Shown: positions 34,408 through 44,264 of the stretch, piece by piece
How positions within the stretch are numbered: the first letter of the stretch is position 1
Layout of the letters: the number at the start of each line of letters is the position of its first letter
Assembly (NCBI RefSeq): GCF_900108225.1
Contig: NZ_FNUZ01000002.1
Span: forward strand, 622,501 to 686,500
Origin: Thalassococcus halodurans
GTDB lineage: Bacteria > Pseudomonadota > Alphaproteobacteria > Rhodobacterales > Rhodobacteraceae
DNA length: 64,000 bases
Direction of reading: 5' to 3'
The notes under the pieces: model-generated
What the model saw: only the letters and a program-made list of their open reading frames with translations
What the model was told of the DNA's origin: nothing
The model's database searches: none
Position numbers and translations under genes: made by a program

Positions 34408-35448
34408 ATGACCGACATGCTGACACTCCGCCGCCCCGACGACTGGCACCTGCACCTGCGCGATGGCGCAATGCTCAAGGCCGTTCTGCCTGAAACCGCA
34501 CGCCATTTCAGCCGTGCGATCATCATGCCGAACCTTGTGCCGCCCGTTGTGACATCCACAGACGCAGCCGCCTATCGCGACCGCATTCTGGCGGCCCTGC
34601 CCGATGGCATGACGTTCGAGCCGCTGATGACACTCTATCTGACCGAGAACACGGATCCCAAGGATGTGGCAGCCGCCCATGCCTCTGGCCTGATCAAGGC
34701 GGTCAAGCTTTACCCCGCGGGTGCCACGACGAACTCGGCCTCGGGCGTCACGAATTTCGAAAACGTCCGCGCGGTGCTTGAGAAAATGGCCGAGATCGGC
34801 CTGCCCCTGTGTGTGCATGGCGAAGTGACGACACATGACGTCGATATCTTTGACCGCGAAGCTGTGTTTATCGACACTGTTCTGGATCCGCTGCGGAAAA
34901 GCACACCAGGACTGCGCGTGGTCATGGAACACATCACAACACGCCAAGGCGTGGAATATGCCCGTTCCGGCGGCGACGATCTGGGCGCGACGATCACCAC
35001 GCACCACTTGGTCATCAACCGTAACCACATTCTGGTTGGCGGCATCAAACCGCATTACTACTGCCTGCCCGTCGCCAAGCGCGAAGAGCATCGCTTGGCC
35101 CTGCGCGACGCCGCAACATCGGGTGAAGGTCGCTTCTTCCTTGGCACCGACAGCGCGCCGCATCCCGACGATGCGAAGGAAAGCGCTTGTGGCTGCGCGG
35201 GCTGCTTTACAGCAACCAACACCATGTCGATCCTTGCCGAAGTGTTTGAACAGGACGGTGCGCTGGACAAGCTTGAGGCCTTCACATCGCTGAACGGCCC
35301 TGCGTTCTACGGACTGCCTGCGAACACCGACACCATCACCCTGACCAAGGGCGATGCCGTCACCTACCCCGAAAAAATCCAGACTGGCGAGGCCGAAGTG
35401 ACCGTCTTCGACCCCGCCATGCCGCTGCACTGGCGCGTCAACGCCTGA
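34408..35448 (+). CDS. pyrC: Dihydroorotase (PyrC type)
   Basis: Zinc enzyme closing carbamoyl aspartate to dihydroorotate in pyrimidine synthesis. The 346-residue class II form starts [20 protein letters not shown], including the metal-binding HxH; the carboxylated lysine is in [17 protein letters not shown] near residue 100, and [16 protein letters not shown] carries the late aspartate. ATG 34408 gives the family-standard N-terminus; ATG 34348 upstream, after AAGG, would add 20 residues. pyrE follows 27 bases later, so the two share an operon. Confidence 0.96.
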   Translation: MTDMLTLRRPDDWHLHLRDGAMLKAVLPETARHFSRAIIMPNLVPPVVTSTDAAAYRDRILAALPDGMTFEPLMTLYLTENTDPKDVAAAHASGLIKAVKLYPAGATTNSASGVTNFENVRAVLEKMAEIGLPLCVHGEVTTHDVDIFDREAVFIDTVLDPLRKSTPGLRVVMEHITTRQGVEYARSGGDDLGATITTHHLVINRNHILVGGIKPHYYCLPVAKREEHRLALRDAATSGEGRFFLGTDSAPHPDDAKESACGCAGCFTATNTMSILAEVFEQDGALDKLEAFTSLNGPAFYGLPANTDTITLTKGDAVTYPEKIQTGEAEVTVFDPAMPLHWRVNA

Positions 35449-35475
35449 CCCTGCGATCCAAAGAAAGGTACACTG

Positions 35476-36153
35476 ATGATCCCGACCAGCTTTCCCACCA
35501 AAGAGGAAATCGCCCGCCTGTCCGCGCGGATGTTGTTGGAAATCGGTGCTGTGAACTTCCGTCCGGAAGATCCGTTCATTCTGGCGTCCGGTCTGCCTTC
35601 GGCGACCTATATCGACTGCCGCAAGCTGATCTCGTTCCCGCGTATCCGCTCGACCCTGATGGATTTCCTGACAGTCACCGTGATGCGCGACGCGGGTTTT
35701 GAAGCGTTCGACAACATCGCAGGTGGCGAAACAGCGGGCATTCCCTTTGCCGCACTGGTGGCCGAACGCATGGCGCTGCCCATGACCTACGTTCGTAAAA
35801 AGCCTAAAGGCTACGGCAGAAACGCCCGCATCGAAGGTGCGATGACAGAAGGCCAGCGGGTTCTGCTGGTCGAAGACCTGACCACTGACGGCGGCTCCAA
35901 GATCAGCTTTGTAGACGCGATCCGCGACACTGGCGCGTCTTGCGCGCATACTGCTGTGATCTTCTACTACGGAATTTTCCCGGAAACCGAAAAGACGCTG
36001 GGCGATCATGGCGTGACGCTGCACCACCTCTGCACGTGGTGGGACGTGCTGGAAGCCGCGCGCGAAATGGGCAGCTTCGACGAATCGACATTAGCCGAAG
36101 TGGAAAAATTCCTGCGCGATCCGCGCGAATGGCAGGCAGCACACGCAGTCTGA
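35476..36153 (+). CDS. pyrE: Orotate phosphoribosyltransferase
   Basis: Joins orotate with PRPP to form OMP, the step after dihydroorotate oxidation. The 225-residue protein has the PRPP-binding motif [14 protein letters not shown] near residue 133, preceded by [19 protein letters not shown], typical of the group found in Rhodobacterales. GAAAGG upstream supports the start. It is the second gene of the pyrC-pyrE unit, followed by a strong hairpin and then dnaB. Confidence 0.95.
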   Translation: MIPTSFPTKEEIARLSARMLLEIGAVNFRPEDPFILASGLPSATYIDCRKLISFPRIRSTLMDFLTVTVMRDAGFEAFDNIAGGETAGIPFAALVAERMALPMTYVRKKPKGYGRNARIEGAMTEGQRVLLVEDLTTDGGSKISFVDAIRDTGASCAHTAVIFYYGIFPETEKTLGDHGVTLHHLCTWWDVLEAAREMGSFDESTLAEVEKFLRDPREWQAAHAV

Positions 36154-36164
36154 CAAAACGCGCC

Positions 36165-36215
36165 AAAAAATGCTGCACTGCAGTCAGCACGAACATGCTG
36201 ACTGCACCTGCGGCA
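36165..36215 (-). terminator. Long hairpin with a U-tract only on the minus strand, between pyrE and dnaB
   Basis: GCAGTCAGCA (36180-36189), loop CGAACA, TGCTGACTGC (36196-36205) is a perfect ten-pair stem, extended after a small bulge by TGCTGCA (36171-36177) against TGCGGCA (36209-36215). AAAAAA at 36165-36170 becomes UUUUUU right after the stem on a minus-strand transcript; on the plus strand only CTTTC follows. Thus it best fits a terminator for minus-strand RNA, though no minus gene lies here. It may also end pyrE transcription less efficiently. Confidence 0.6.
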
Positions 36216-36278
36216 CTTTCTAAATCTTGACGAAGTAGCCACCCGTACCGCAATATAGTGTGGTGTTTCTGGCCGTTC

Positions 36279-36299
36279 GATATCCCCAAGATATCCACA
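36279..36299 (+). promoter_or_regulatory. Repeated GATATCC with a DnaA-box-like site upstream of dnaB
   Basis: GATATCC occurs at 36279-36285 and 36290-36296, eleven bases apart, and the second runs into ATATCCACA (36291-36299), one mismatch from the DnaA box TTATCCACA. A possible -35 TTGACG lies at 36226-36231. The site is 81 bases before the dnaB start and could mediate DnaA control of the helicase gene; this is tentative. Confidence 0.35.
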
Positions 36300-36379
36300 G
36301 GAATATACCGTTTGCGTCACAGGGCATGGCTGTTCTATGCCCCACAGACCGGCAAAAATACGAACGAAACGAGGGGCAG

Positions 36380-37867
36380 ATGAACGAGATAGCGGCTTTC
36401 AATCCAACCGGGGCCGAAATCCAATCGCCTGATACGATGCCTCATTCCATCGAGGCTGAACAACAGCTCTTGGGCGCTATCCTGACCAACAACGACGTCT
36501 ATGACCGTGTTGCGTCGATCATCAGCGAAAAGCATTTCTACGACCCCGTTCACGCCCGCATTTTTGAAATTGCGGCGGCACGTATCGCCAAAAACAACCT
36601 TGCGTCGCCCGTAACGCTCAAGGCGTTTATGGAAGACGACGAAGGCCTGAAAGAACTGGGCGGCGCGGCCTATCTTGCGCGTCTGGCCGGTGCAGCTGTG
36701 TCGTCATTCGCGGTACGCGATTACGCCCAGATGATCTACGATCTGGCGATCCGCCGAGAACTGATCGCCCTCGGCCGTGAAATCGCAGACAAAGCCGCGC
36801 GTGTCGAAGTGGCGTCAGAGCCTAAAGACCAGATCGTTCAAGCGGAACAGTCGCTGTACAAACTGGCAGAACAAGGCAAGTCAGATTCCGGTTTCGTTAG
36901 TTTTCTCAAGGCTGTAACAGGCGCGGTTAACGTTGCCAACGCCGCCTACCAGCGGGAAGGCAAGCTGTCCGGCATTTCGACCGGACTGGTTGATCTGGAC
37001 GCGAAGCTGGGTGGTCTGAACCCCTCTGACCTTCTGATCCTCGCGGGTCGTCCGTCGATGGGTAAAACCTCGCTTGCGACCAACATCGCGTACAATATCG
37101 CCAAGGCCTACAAGAAAGGCATCCGCCCCGACGGCACCGAAGGCGCTATTCAGGGCGGCGTCGTTGGCTTTTACTCGCTCGAAATGAGCTCTGAGCAGTT
37201 GGCCGCACGTATCCTGTCCGAAGCGTCCGAGATTTCGTCCCACAAAATCCGTCAGGGTGACATGGAAGAAGATGAATTCCGCCGCTTTGTTGAGGCTGCG
37301 AAGAAACTCGAATCCTGCCCGCTTTATATCGACGACACGCCCGCCCTGCCCATCGCTCAGCTGGCCGCCCGTGCACGCCGTCTGAAACGGACCCATGGCC
37401 TTGACGTTTTGATCGTCGACTACCTTCAGCTGGTGCGCGGTATGTCCGACAACCGTGTGCAAGAGATCGGCGAAATCTCGATGGGCCTGAAGGCGATCGC
37501 CAAGGAACTGAACATCCCAGTGGTTGCCCTGTCCCAGCTTAGCCGTACGGTTGAAAGCCGCGACGATAAACGCCCGCAGCTGTCCGACCTTCGTGAATCG
37601 GGCTCGATCGAACAGGATGCGGACGCCGTTATGTTCGTGTTCCGCGAAGAATATTACGTGGAACGGGAAAAGCCGTCTGATGATAACCTTGAAGCAATGG
37701 CCGTCTGGCAAGACAAGATGTCCCGTCTGCACGGCAAGGCCGAGGTGATCATCGGCAAACAGCGTCACGGTCCGATTGGGACAGTCGAACTGTCGTTCGA
37801 AAGCCAGTTCACACGCTTTGGCAACCTTGCGAAAGCCTGGCAGAACAACGCCGTCGAAGAATACTAA
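36380..37867 (+). CDS. dnaB: Replicative DNA helicase
   Basis: Hexameric 5'-3' helicase that unwinds DNA at the replication fork. The 495-residue protein has the N-terminal primase-interaction domain (MPHSIEAEQQLLGAIL), the RecA-like domain with Walker A ILAGRPSMGKTSLAT near residue 222, Walker B LDVLIVDYLQLV, and the C-terminal LSDLRESGSIEQDADAV. ATG 36380 follows GAGGGGC; a longer frame upstream crosses the regulatory spacer. No intein is present. Confidence 0.97.
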   Translation: MNEIAAFNPTGAEIQSPDTMPHSIEAEQQLLGAILTNNDVYDRVASIISEKHFYDPVHARIFEIAAARIAKNNLASPVTLKAFMEDDEGLKELGGAAYLARLAGAAVSSFAVRDYAQMIYDLAIRRELIALGREIADKAARVEVASEPKDQIVQAEQSLYKLAEQGKSDSGFVSFLKAVTGAVNVANAAYQREGKLSGISTGLVDLDAKLGGLNPSDLLILAGRPSMGKTSLATNIAYNIAKAYKKGIRPDGTEGAIQGGVVGFYSLEMSSEQLAARILSEASEISSHKIRQGDMEEDEFRRFVEAAKKLESCPLYIDDTPALPIAQLAARARRLKRTHGLDVLIVDYLQLVRGMSDNRVQEIGEISMGLKAIAKELNIPVVALSQLSRTVESRDDKRPQLSDLRESGSIEQDADAVMFVFREEYYVEREKPSDDNLEAMAVWQDKMSRLHGKAEVIIGKQRHGPIGTVELSFESQFTRFGNLAKAWQNNAVEEY

Positions 37868-37948
37868 CAGACGCACCCCGCGTCATAATGCGTCGTATCT
37901 GCTGCGTTTTTCCCTTGACCTGTTCTTAAGGCAAGGCAAAGAAAACGC

Positions 37949-38986
37949 ATGGCTCAATCTACTCTTACTATCGATCTGAACGCGCTTCGCACCAACTGGC
38001 GCAACCTGAACAGCAAAACCGCCTGCGAAACCGCGGTGGTGGTCAAAGCCGATTCATACGGCCTTGGCGCTGGAAAAGTGTCCCAGATGCTGGCCCAGAT
38101 CGGCGTCCGCAAATTCTTTGTCGCCTTGGCAGAAGAAGGCGTCGCCCTGCGTCAGGCTCTGGGTGACGGCCCTGAAATCTGCGTCTTTTCCGGACATATG
38201 AACGGCGACGCCGAGAAAATCAGCGGCGCGCGCCTGACCCCGATGATCAACAGCCTTGATCAGATGCTTTTGCACATAGAAACGCTGCCCGGTCATCCGT
38301 TCGGCGTTCAGTTGGACACAGGCATGAACCGGCTGGGCATGGAGCCTGCCGAATGGTCCGCGCTGCGCGAGATCGCGTTGGGCCAGAACCCGGAACTGGT
38401 CATGAGTCATCTGGCCTGCGCCGATGAACCCGACCACCCGATGAACGCGCAACAACTGCGCGTTTTCAAAGAGATGACCCATGATGTTGACGCACCTCGG
38501 TCGCTGTCGGCGACGGGTGGTATACTGTTGGGGCCGGACTATCACTTTGACCTGTGCCGCCCTGGCATCGGCCTTTACGGCGGTCTGCCCTTCGTCGATG
38601 CGCAACCCGTCGCGTCGCTGGACATTCCGGTCATTCAAGTGCGCACCGTTGAAGAAGGTGAATCCGTTGGCTACGGCAACACATGGATCGCTGAACAGCC
38701 CACCTATGTGGCCACTATTGCGGCGGGCTACGCCGACGGGATCATTCGTGCAATGGGCCCCAAGGCCTATGTCTATGCGGGGGAACAGCGCTGCAAAATC
38801 CTTGGGCGCATTTCCATGGACCTGATCGCAGTAGACGTCACAAACGTCGCCGAGATGCCTGAAACAGTCGAATTGCTGGGTCGTCACCAATCCGTTGATA
38901 CCTTGGCCGATGCGGCCGGAACCATCGGATACGAAATCCTTACGTCTTTGGGCGCACGATACGACAGACACTACATCGACGGCTGA
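37949..38986 (+). CDS. alr: Alanine racemase
   Basis: PLP enzyme that makes D-alanine for peptidoglycan. The 345-residue protein has the PLP lysine in [15 protein letters not shown] near residue 35, RLGM in the middle, and the second-domain catalytic tyrosine in [14 protein letters not shown] near residue 240, with [13 protein letters not shown] near the end. AAGGCAAGG sequences precede the ATG. An 81-base gap separates it from dnaB. Confidence 0.95.
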   Translation: MAQSTLTIDLNALRTNWRNLNSKTACETAVVVKADSYGLGAGKVSQMLAQIGVRKFFVALAEEGVALRQALGDGPEICVFSGHMNGDAEKISGARLTPMINSLDQMLLHIETLPGHPFGVQLDTGMNRLGMEPAEWSALREIALGQNPELVMSHLACADEPDHPMNAQQLRVFKEMTHDVDAPRSLSATGGILLGPDYHFDLCRPGIGLYGGLPFVDAQPVASLDIPVIQVRTVEEGESVGYGNTWIAEQPTYVATIAAGYADGIIRAMGPKAYVYAGEQRCKILGRISMDLIAVDVTNVAEMPETVELLGRHQSVDTLADAAGTIGYEILTSLGARYDRHYIDG

Positions 38987-39060
38987 TTTCCGCCCCGCTT
39001 GTTGAAGCCAGCGCAACGGGATGCCATCTAAATAGCAACCCGCTGCAAATCGAGGAACGC

Positions 39061-39456
39061 ATGCAGTCATTTTTTGAACCGAACTACAGCGTCCTGACGT
39101 TCTTGTTCTTCAAAAAGTTTGTATTTTTCCAAATACTTCTTTTGCTTTCCTTGTTTCGGATATTCACGTCGCAGGCAAAGGCAAGGTTGGTGTCTTTCCT
39201 CGTCTTTTTACTGGCATCGTGGGCGCTGATCACCCTGTTTGCACCCAGTCTGGGATGGTATGGGCTGCCACTGGGTCGTCAAACGGCGCTTCTACTTGGA
39301 CTGCAGAACGGAATGCTGGCGCCTGTGGGGCTTTCCTTGATCTTTGCCGCAACGGCCTTCGTGCCCAAAGTGAAACGGCGGACAATCGACTGGTTGCATA
39401 TCGCTTTGGTTCTGGCGCTTTTCGCGACATGGGGGGCAACCTTTGTCGATTGGTAA
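39061..39456 (+). CDS. Integral membrane protein of unknown function
   Basis: A 131-residue hydrophobic protein with four likely membrane segments (around residues 15-35, 43-62, 77-100 and 110-128) and short charged loops such as SQAKARL and PKVKRRTID. No family recognised. GAGGAAC lies before the ATG. Its last 14 bases overlap the start of the PqiA-like gene, suggesting coupled translation and a joint role at the membrane. Confidence 0.7.
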   Translation: MQSFFEPNYSVLTFLFFKKFVFFQILLLLSLFRIFTSQAKARLVSFLVFLLASWALITLFAPSLGWYGLPLGRQTALLLGLQNGMLAPVGLSLIFAATAFVPKVKRRTIDWLHIALVLALFATWGATFVDW

Positions 39457-39901
39457 GATCAGGCTGGCAGCCATTATCCTGATTGCGGTGCTCTACCCCA
39501 TATCGTGGTTCGCCCCTTTGGCCCGCGCCGGATTGCTCCCGCTCTTCAGCTTGTCAGAAATCAGCGTCATGTCCGGCATCCGGTCATTGATCGAAACGGA
39601 TATCTTCCTTGCTGTCCTTGTGGCGCTATTCGCTCTGGTCGCCCCCGTTCTAAAGCTGATCGGTCTGGCGTTGAACGAGCTTTCCACGCTTCCCAACCGC
39701 GTGACCAAATCGATCACTTTCGCGGGCCGTGTCGCAATGGCGGATGTTTTCCTGATTGCCGTCTACATCACGCTGTCAAAAGGCATCGGAGTGGGACGGA
39801 TCGAAACCGCATGGGGCCTTTATTTATTTACGTTTTGCATATTGGCTTCGATGTTTGTCGGGCACTGGCAAAAAACCTCGAAAGCTGACCACAGCGTGTA
39901 A
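39443..39901 (+). CDS. Paraquat-inducible protein A-like membrane protein
   Basis: A 152-residue protein resembling a single PqiA domain. It has four hydrophobic segments and the typical spacing GIRSLIETDIFLAVLVALFALVAP, with NRVTKSITFAGRVAMADVF like the PqiA segment before the fourth helix, here split for length. PqiA-type proteins work with MCE proteins in envelope lipid transport; none is encoded here. The best start is TTG 39443, giving a charged N-terminus before the first helix; it overlaps the upstream gene by 14 bases. Confidence 0.65.
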   Translation: MSIGKIRLAAIILIAVLYPISWFAPLARAGLLPLFSLSEISVMSGIRSLIETDIFLAVLVALFALVAPVLKLIGLALNELSTLPNRVTKSITFAGRVAMADVFLIAVYITLSKGIGVGRIETAWGLYLFTFCILASMFVGHWQKTSKADHSV

Positions 39902-39959
39902 GTGCCGACGCCACAAAGCCGCGTCTTGCGGCGCACCCATCTTTGCGCCAAAAGCGGGT

Positions 39960-41327
39960 ATGGCAAAAGTTTCCGCTCTGTTCGTTTGCACCGCCTGTGG
40001 TGCAAGTAGTTCCAAATGGTCCGGCCGCTGCGAGGCGTGCGGGGAATGGAATACAATTCAAGAAGAGGCCCCGCTGTCGGCTGGACCCAGTTCCAAATCT
40101 CTAGGCCGCGCCAAGGGGCGCACCGTTCCCCTAAGCGATCTGTCCAGCAAGGAAACACCACCGCCGCGTACCGCCAGCGGCCTGTCTGAACTGGACCGCG
40201 TGCTTGGTGGCGGGTTGGTTCCGTCCAGCGCCATTCTTGTCGGCGGCGACCCGGGCATTGGTAAATCCACGTTGCTGCTTCAGGCGGCGGCCCAATTTGC
40301 GCAGGCCGGTCTGAAGGTCGTCTATGCCAGCGGCGAAGAGGCCAGCGCGCAGGTTCGTATGCGCGCGCAGCGGCTTGGGTTGGCGGATTCAACCGTCAAA
40401 CTGGCGGCCGAAACCAATCTGCGCGATATCTTGACCACGCTTGAGGCCGAACAGCCCGATCTGGTCATCATCGATTCAATCCAGACTATGTGGGTCGACA
40501 ACGTTGATAGCGCACCGGGCAGCGTGTCTCAGGTCCGCGCATCGGCGCACGAACTGACGACCTTCGCCAAGCGCCGGAATGTTTCTGTTATCATGGTCGG
40601 CCACGTCACCAAAGAGGGCCAGATCGCGGGCCCGCGTGTTGTGGAACACATGGTTGATACGGTTCTTTATTTCGAAGGCGAACGCGGCCATCAGTTCCGT
40701 ATCCTTCGCGCCGTGAAAAACCGCTTTGGTCCCGCGGACGAAATCGGTGTGTTCGAGATGACCGGCGCCGGTCTGGCAGAGGTGGTGAACCCCTCTGCCC
40801 TGTTCCTGTCCGAACGCGCCCAACCCAGCCCCGGTTCTGTCGTTTTCAGCGGCATTGAAGGCACGCGGCCTGTTCTTTGCGAACTGCAGGCGCTGGTCGC
40901 CCCCAGTCCCCATTCCCAACCCCGACGCGCGGTCGTTGGTTGGGACGGCAGCCGGCTTTCGATGATTTTGGCGGTGCTTGAGGCGCGCTGTGGCATTCCG
41001 TTTGCCGGATTGGACGTTTACCTGAACGTCGCAGGCGGCATGAAAATTTCAGAACCCGCCGCTGATCTTGCCGTCGCCGCAGCCCTTTTGTCGGCCCGAG
41101 AGGACAGCGCCCTACCCGCAGAAACCGTGGTTTTCGGGGAAATAAGTCTCAGTGGGGCGCTCAGACCCGTGTCACAAACCGAAAACAGGTTGAAAGAGGC
41201 GCAGAAACTTGGTTTCACCACCGCAATCGTGCCATCTGGAGGCAAAGCCGCAGATGCGTCGGGCATGTCACTGGTCCAGACTGCGGACCTGACAAGCTTT
41301 GTAGGTGAAGTATTCGGCGCTGGTTAA
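39960..41327 (+). CDS. radA: DNA repair protein RadA
   Basis: ATPase that drives branch migration in recombination repair. The 455-residue protein starts with the C4 zinc finger (CTACGA and CEACGEW within the first 30 residues), has Walker A VGGDPGIGKSTLLLQ near residue 97, the RadA-specific KNRFG in AVKNRFGPADEIGVF near residue 258, and a Lon-protease-like C-terminal domain. ATG 39960 gives the standard start; a longer frame runs back into the PqiA-like gene. cvpA follows 32 bases later. Confidence 0.97.
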   Translation: MAKVSALFVCTACGASSSKWSGRCEACGEWNTIQEEAPLSAGPSSKSLGRAKGRTVPLSDLSSKETPPPRTASGLSELDRVLGGGLVPSSAILVGGDPGIGKSTLLLQAAAQFAQAGLKVVYASGEEASAQVRMRAQRLGLADSTVKLAAETNLRDILTTLEAEQPDLVIIDSIQTMWVDNVDSAPGSVSQVRASAHELTTFAKRRNVSVIMVGHVTKEGQIAGPRVVEHMVDTVLYFEGERGHQFRILRAVKNRFGPADEIGVFEMTGAGLAEVVNPSALFLSERAQPSPGSVVFSGIEGTRPVLCELQALVAPSPHSQPRRAVVGWDGSRLSMILAVLEARCGIPFAGLDVYLNVAGGMKISEPAADLAVAAALLSAREDSALPAETVVFGEISLSGALRPVSQTENRLKEAQKLGFTTAIVPSGGKAADASGMSLVQTADLTSFVGEVFGAG

Positions 41328-41359
41328 GTGGCCAAAACGTAAAGAGAAGGCATAAAACC

Positions 41360-41932
41360 ATGGAAGGTTTTACAGCAGTAGACGCGGTTGTTGCCGTCGT
41401 TATCGTTCTTTCGGCGCTTCTGGCGTACTCGCGTGGCCTCGTGCGGGAATCGCTTGCGATCCTTGGCTGGATCGCGGCTGCGTTTCTGGCCTTTCTGTTC
41501 GCGCCTCAGGTGCAACCGATCGTCAAAGAACTGCCTGTCGTCGGCGAATTCCTGTCAGACAGCTGTGAACTGTCGATCATCGCGGCTTTCGCAACGGTCT
41601 TTGCCGCGGCTCTGATCGTTGTTTCACTGTTCACACCGGTCTTCTCAAGCCTCGTCCAGCGCTCTGTTCTGGGCGGGTTGGATCAGGGCCTTGGCTTTCT
41701 GTTCGGCGTCGCACGCGGCATCCTTTTGGTGGCCATCGCGTTCTTCGTCTATGAAACAGTCATTACGTCGCAGGACATTGCGATGATCGAAGACAGCCGC
41801 TCTGCCGCTGTCTTCAGCCAGTTCACCGACAAGATCGAAGAACAGAACCCCGATCAGGCTCTTGGCTGGATCACCACACAATATGAACAACTTGTAGGCG
41901 TTTGCGAAGCACCCGCAGGCACCGACGGCTAA
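41360..41932 (+). CDS. cvpA: CvpA-family membrane protein
   Basis: A 190-residue inner-membrane protein with four hydrophobic segments and the opening MEGFTAVDAVVAVVIVLSA, then AYSRGLVRESLAILGWIAA, which marks the CvpA/colicin V production family. Function is uncertain; it is often linked to purF, as here, and to envelope stress tolerance. AGAGAAGG precedes the ATG. A clear terminator separates it from purF. Confidence 0.92.
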   Translation: MEGFTAVDAVVAVVIVLSALLAYSRGLVRESLAILGWIAAAFLAFLFAPQVQPIVKELPVVGEFLSDSCELSIIAAFATVFAAALIVVSLFTPVFSSLVQRSVLGGLDQGLGFLFGVARGILLVAIAFFVYETVITSQDIAMIEDSRSAAVFSQFTDKIEEQNPDQALGWITTQYEQLVGVCEAPAGTDG

Positions 41933-41947
41933 AACCAACGATCACAA

Positions 41948-41977
41948 CGCCCGCCACCTCGGCGGGCGATTTCTTTT
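41948..41977 (+). terminator. Intrinsic terminator between cvpA and purF
   Basis: CGCCCGCC (41948-41955), loop ACCTC, GGCGGGCG (41961-41968), then ATTTCTTTT. It follows the cvpA stop by 15 bases. Confidence 0.88.
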
Positions 41978-42057
41978 GTGATCGTTTCGTGACACGACGG
42001 CAATCAGCCCTTATGAGGGCGGTAAAGATGCACCTAACTGGATTCGGAGCTGCCTTG

Positions 42058-43530
42058 ATGGATCCCCAAATGCCCCCCGCTCACCCGTTTGATGACGACA
42101 AACTGAAAGAGGAGTGCGGAATTTTCGGGTGCGTCGGCGTTGCCGATGCTGCGAACTTTGTGGCGCTTGGCCTGCATGCCTTGCAACACCGTGGTCAGGA
42201 AGCAGGCGGTATCGTCAGCCATGACCCCGAACAGGGTTTCAATTCTGCCCGCCGGTTTGGCTATGTCCGCGATAACTTTACATCGCAGTCCCTGATGAAA
42301 ACGCTGCCCGGCGAACTGGCTATCGGCCACGTGCGCTATTCCACAGCCGGTTCAAAGGGTCAGACACAAATCCGCGACGTGCAGCCGTTCTTTGGCGAAT
42401 TCTCGATGGGTGGCGCGGCGATCGCGCACAACGGCAACATCACAAACGCCGATGCCCTGCGCCGTGAGCTGATTGAGCGTGGTTCGATCTTCCAGTCGTC
42501 GTCCGACAGTGAATGCATCATCCACCTGATGGCCCGTTCGCTGCAGCGCAACATCCCCAGCCGGATGGAAGACGCACTGCGCCGTGTCGAAGGCGCGTTT
42601 TCGGTCATCGCGATGACCCGCACCAAGCTGATCGGTGTGCGTGACCCGCTGGGCGTGCGCCCGCTGGTACTGGGTAAAATCGGTGACGGCTATGCGCTGG
42701 CATCGGAAACCTGCGCGCTGGACATCATCGGCGCGACGTTCGTGCGTGAAATCGAACCCGGCGAGATGGTTGTCATCACAGCGGAAAAAGGCGTGGAAAG
42801 CAGCCACCCCTTCCGCCCGCAGCCGTCCAAGTTCTGCATCTTTGAACATGTCTATTTCTCGCGTCCTGACTCGATCATCGGCGGTCGCTCGGTCTATGAG
42901 ACACGCCGTCAGATCGGCGTGGAACTGGCCCGCGAAGCACCGGTCGAGGCCGATCTGGTCTGCCCCGTCCCTGACAGCGGCACGCCCGCAGCCATCGGTT
43001 TCGCGCATGAAAGCGGCATTCCCTACGGCATGGGCATTGTCCGGAACCAGTACATGGGCCGGACCTTCATCGAACCTACGGAACAGATCCGTAACATGGG
43101 TGTGCGTCTGAAGCTGAACGTCAACCGCGCCCTGATCGAAGGCAAGCGTGTGATCCTTGTGGACGACTCGGTCGTGCGCGGCACCACCAGCCGCAAGATC
43201 AAGGAAATGATCCTTGATGCCGGCGCGGCTGAGGTCCACTTCCGTATTGCGTCCCCGCCCACGGCGTGGCCGTGCTTCTACGGTGTGGACACGCCCCAGC
43301 GCGAAAAGCTGCTGGCGGCCACCATGTCCGAGGATGAAATGCGCGACCACCTTCAGGTGGACAGCCTGCGCTTTATCTCGCTCGACGGTCTGTATCGTGC
43401 GGTTGGTGAAGCCGAAGGCCGTAACGCCAAATGCCCGCAGTATTGCGACGCCTGTTTCTCGGGCGAATATCCTGTCACACCGGCGGATATGATCGAAAAG
43501 GGCTTCAAAATGAAAACAGCCGCCGAATAA
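42058..43530 (+). CDS. purF: Amidophosphoribosyltransferase
   Basis: First committed step of purine synthesis: glutamine plus PRPP gives phosphoribosylamine. A short leader precedes the catalytic cysteine in KEECGIFGCVG, which is probably exposed by processing. The glutaminase domain has LQHRGQEAGGIVS and GHVRYSTAGS; the phosphoribosyltransferase domain has VILVDDSVVRGTTSRK near residue 365. ATG 42058 (490 residues) is preferred to 42028 because GGAG lies eight bases before it. The usual cvpA-purF order is kept, though a terminator intervenes. Confidence 0.95.
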   Translation: MDPQMPPAHPFDDDKLKEECGIFGCVGVADAANFVALGLHALQHRGQEAGGIVSHDPEQGFNSARRFGYVRDNFTSQSLMKTLPGELAIGHVRYSTAGSKGQTQIRDVQPFFGEFSMGGAAIAHNGNITNADALRRELIERGSIFQSSSDSECIIHLMARSLQRNIPSRMEDALRRVEGAFSVIAMTRTKLIGVRDPLGVRPLVLGKIGDGYALASETCALDIIGATFVREIEPGEMVVITAEKGVESSHPFRPQPSKFCIFEHVYFSRPDSIIGGRSVYETRRQIGVELAREAPVEADLVCPVPDSGTPAAIGFAHESGIPYGMGIVRNQYMGRTFIEPTEQIRNMGVRLKLNVNRALIEGKRVILVDDSVVRGTTSRKIKEMILDAGAAEVHFRIASPPTAWPCFYGVDTPQREKLLAATMSEDEMRDHLQVDSLRFISLDGLYRAVGEAEGRNAKCPQYCDACFSGEYPVTPADMIEKGFKMKTAAE

Positions 43531-43576
43531 GGCGGCTGACCGGCCCACAGCGGGCTAAGCCAAGTCAGGACACCCT

Positions 43577-44146
43577 ATGAACCTTCTTGATCTGGACGCC
43601 CGCTGGAAACGCTTCAACGACGAAAGCCGCACCTGCCCGTGCTGTGACCGCCAGTTCAATGGCGTCTTCGACATCGGCTTTGACCATCCCGACACGTGGC
43701 CACACGCCAGCCTGCGTGATGCAGGCGCGGACGAAGTGGTTGTCGGCGATGACAAGCTGGGTACTGACCTGTGCCGTCACGGCGAATACCGTTACATCCG
43801 TTGCGTTCTGCCGCTTCCGATCCGTGGCTCGGATGAAGTGTTCAACTTCGGCGTCTGGGGCAGCGTCCATCCTGACAGTTTCTACGCGTACATCGATTAC
43901 GCGATGGGCGAAAACGACGGGTTCGAAGGCTGCTTTGCGTGGTTGATGAACACCCTGCCCGGTTTTGAAGACGAAGACACCGTTCCCTGTAATCTGATCC
44001 CCGGTGAAGACGGGATGCGTCCCAGCCTGTTTGCGCAGGAGGGCGCGCTGGCCGAGGCTCAGAAGAACGGTATTTCGTTTGACGATCTGCTGGATATCTA
44101 CGCGGCGTCGGGCAACGATATCCGCCCGCATCTCAGCGCAGACTAA
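43577..44146 (+). CDS. DUF2199-domain protein
   Basis: A 189-residue soluble protein of unknown function. CPCCDRQF near residue 20 looks like part of a metal site, followed by the DUF2199 pattern with CRHGEYRYIRCVLPLPIRG and FNFGVWGSVHPDSFYAY. It lies 46 bases after purF on the same strand and could be read through from it. No link to purine synthesis can be inferred from the sequence alone. Confidence 0.78.
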   Translation: MNLLDLDARWKRFNDESRTCPCCDRQFNGVFDIGFDHPDTWPHASLRDAGADEVVVGDDKLGTDLCRHGEYRYIRCVLPLPIRGSDEVFNFGVWGSVHPDSFYAYIDYAMGENDGFEGCFAWLMNTLPGFEDEDTVPCNLIPGEDGMRPSLFAQEGALAEAQKNGISFDDLLDIYAASGNDIRPHLSAD

Positions 44147-44264
44147 CGCGACGTTTGTTACAATCGATCACAGGCCACCGCGTGCCACTCACATCGCCGC
44201 CAGCCCCCTTTCATCACAAACCAATCGCGGTCACCTTCTTCGTAATTCACTGAAGGAGACGACC

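Noticed and set aside
34015-36027. Minus-strand open frame of 670 codons over pyrC and pyrE
   Set aside because: Only its last 91 codons, which encode a hydrophobic protein, look real. The rest is antisense to well-identified pyrC and pyrE and has no domain-like composition.
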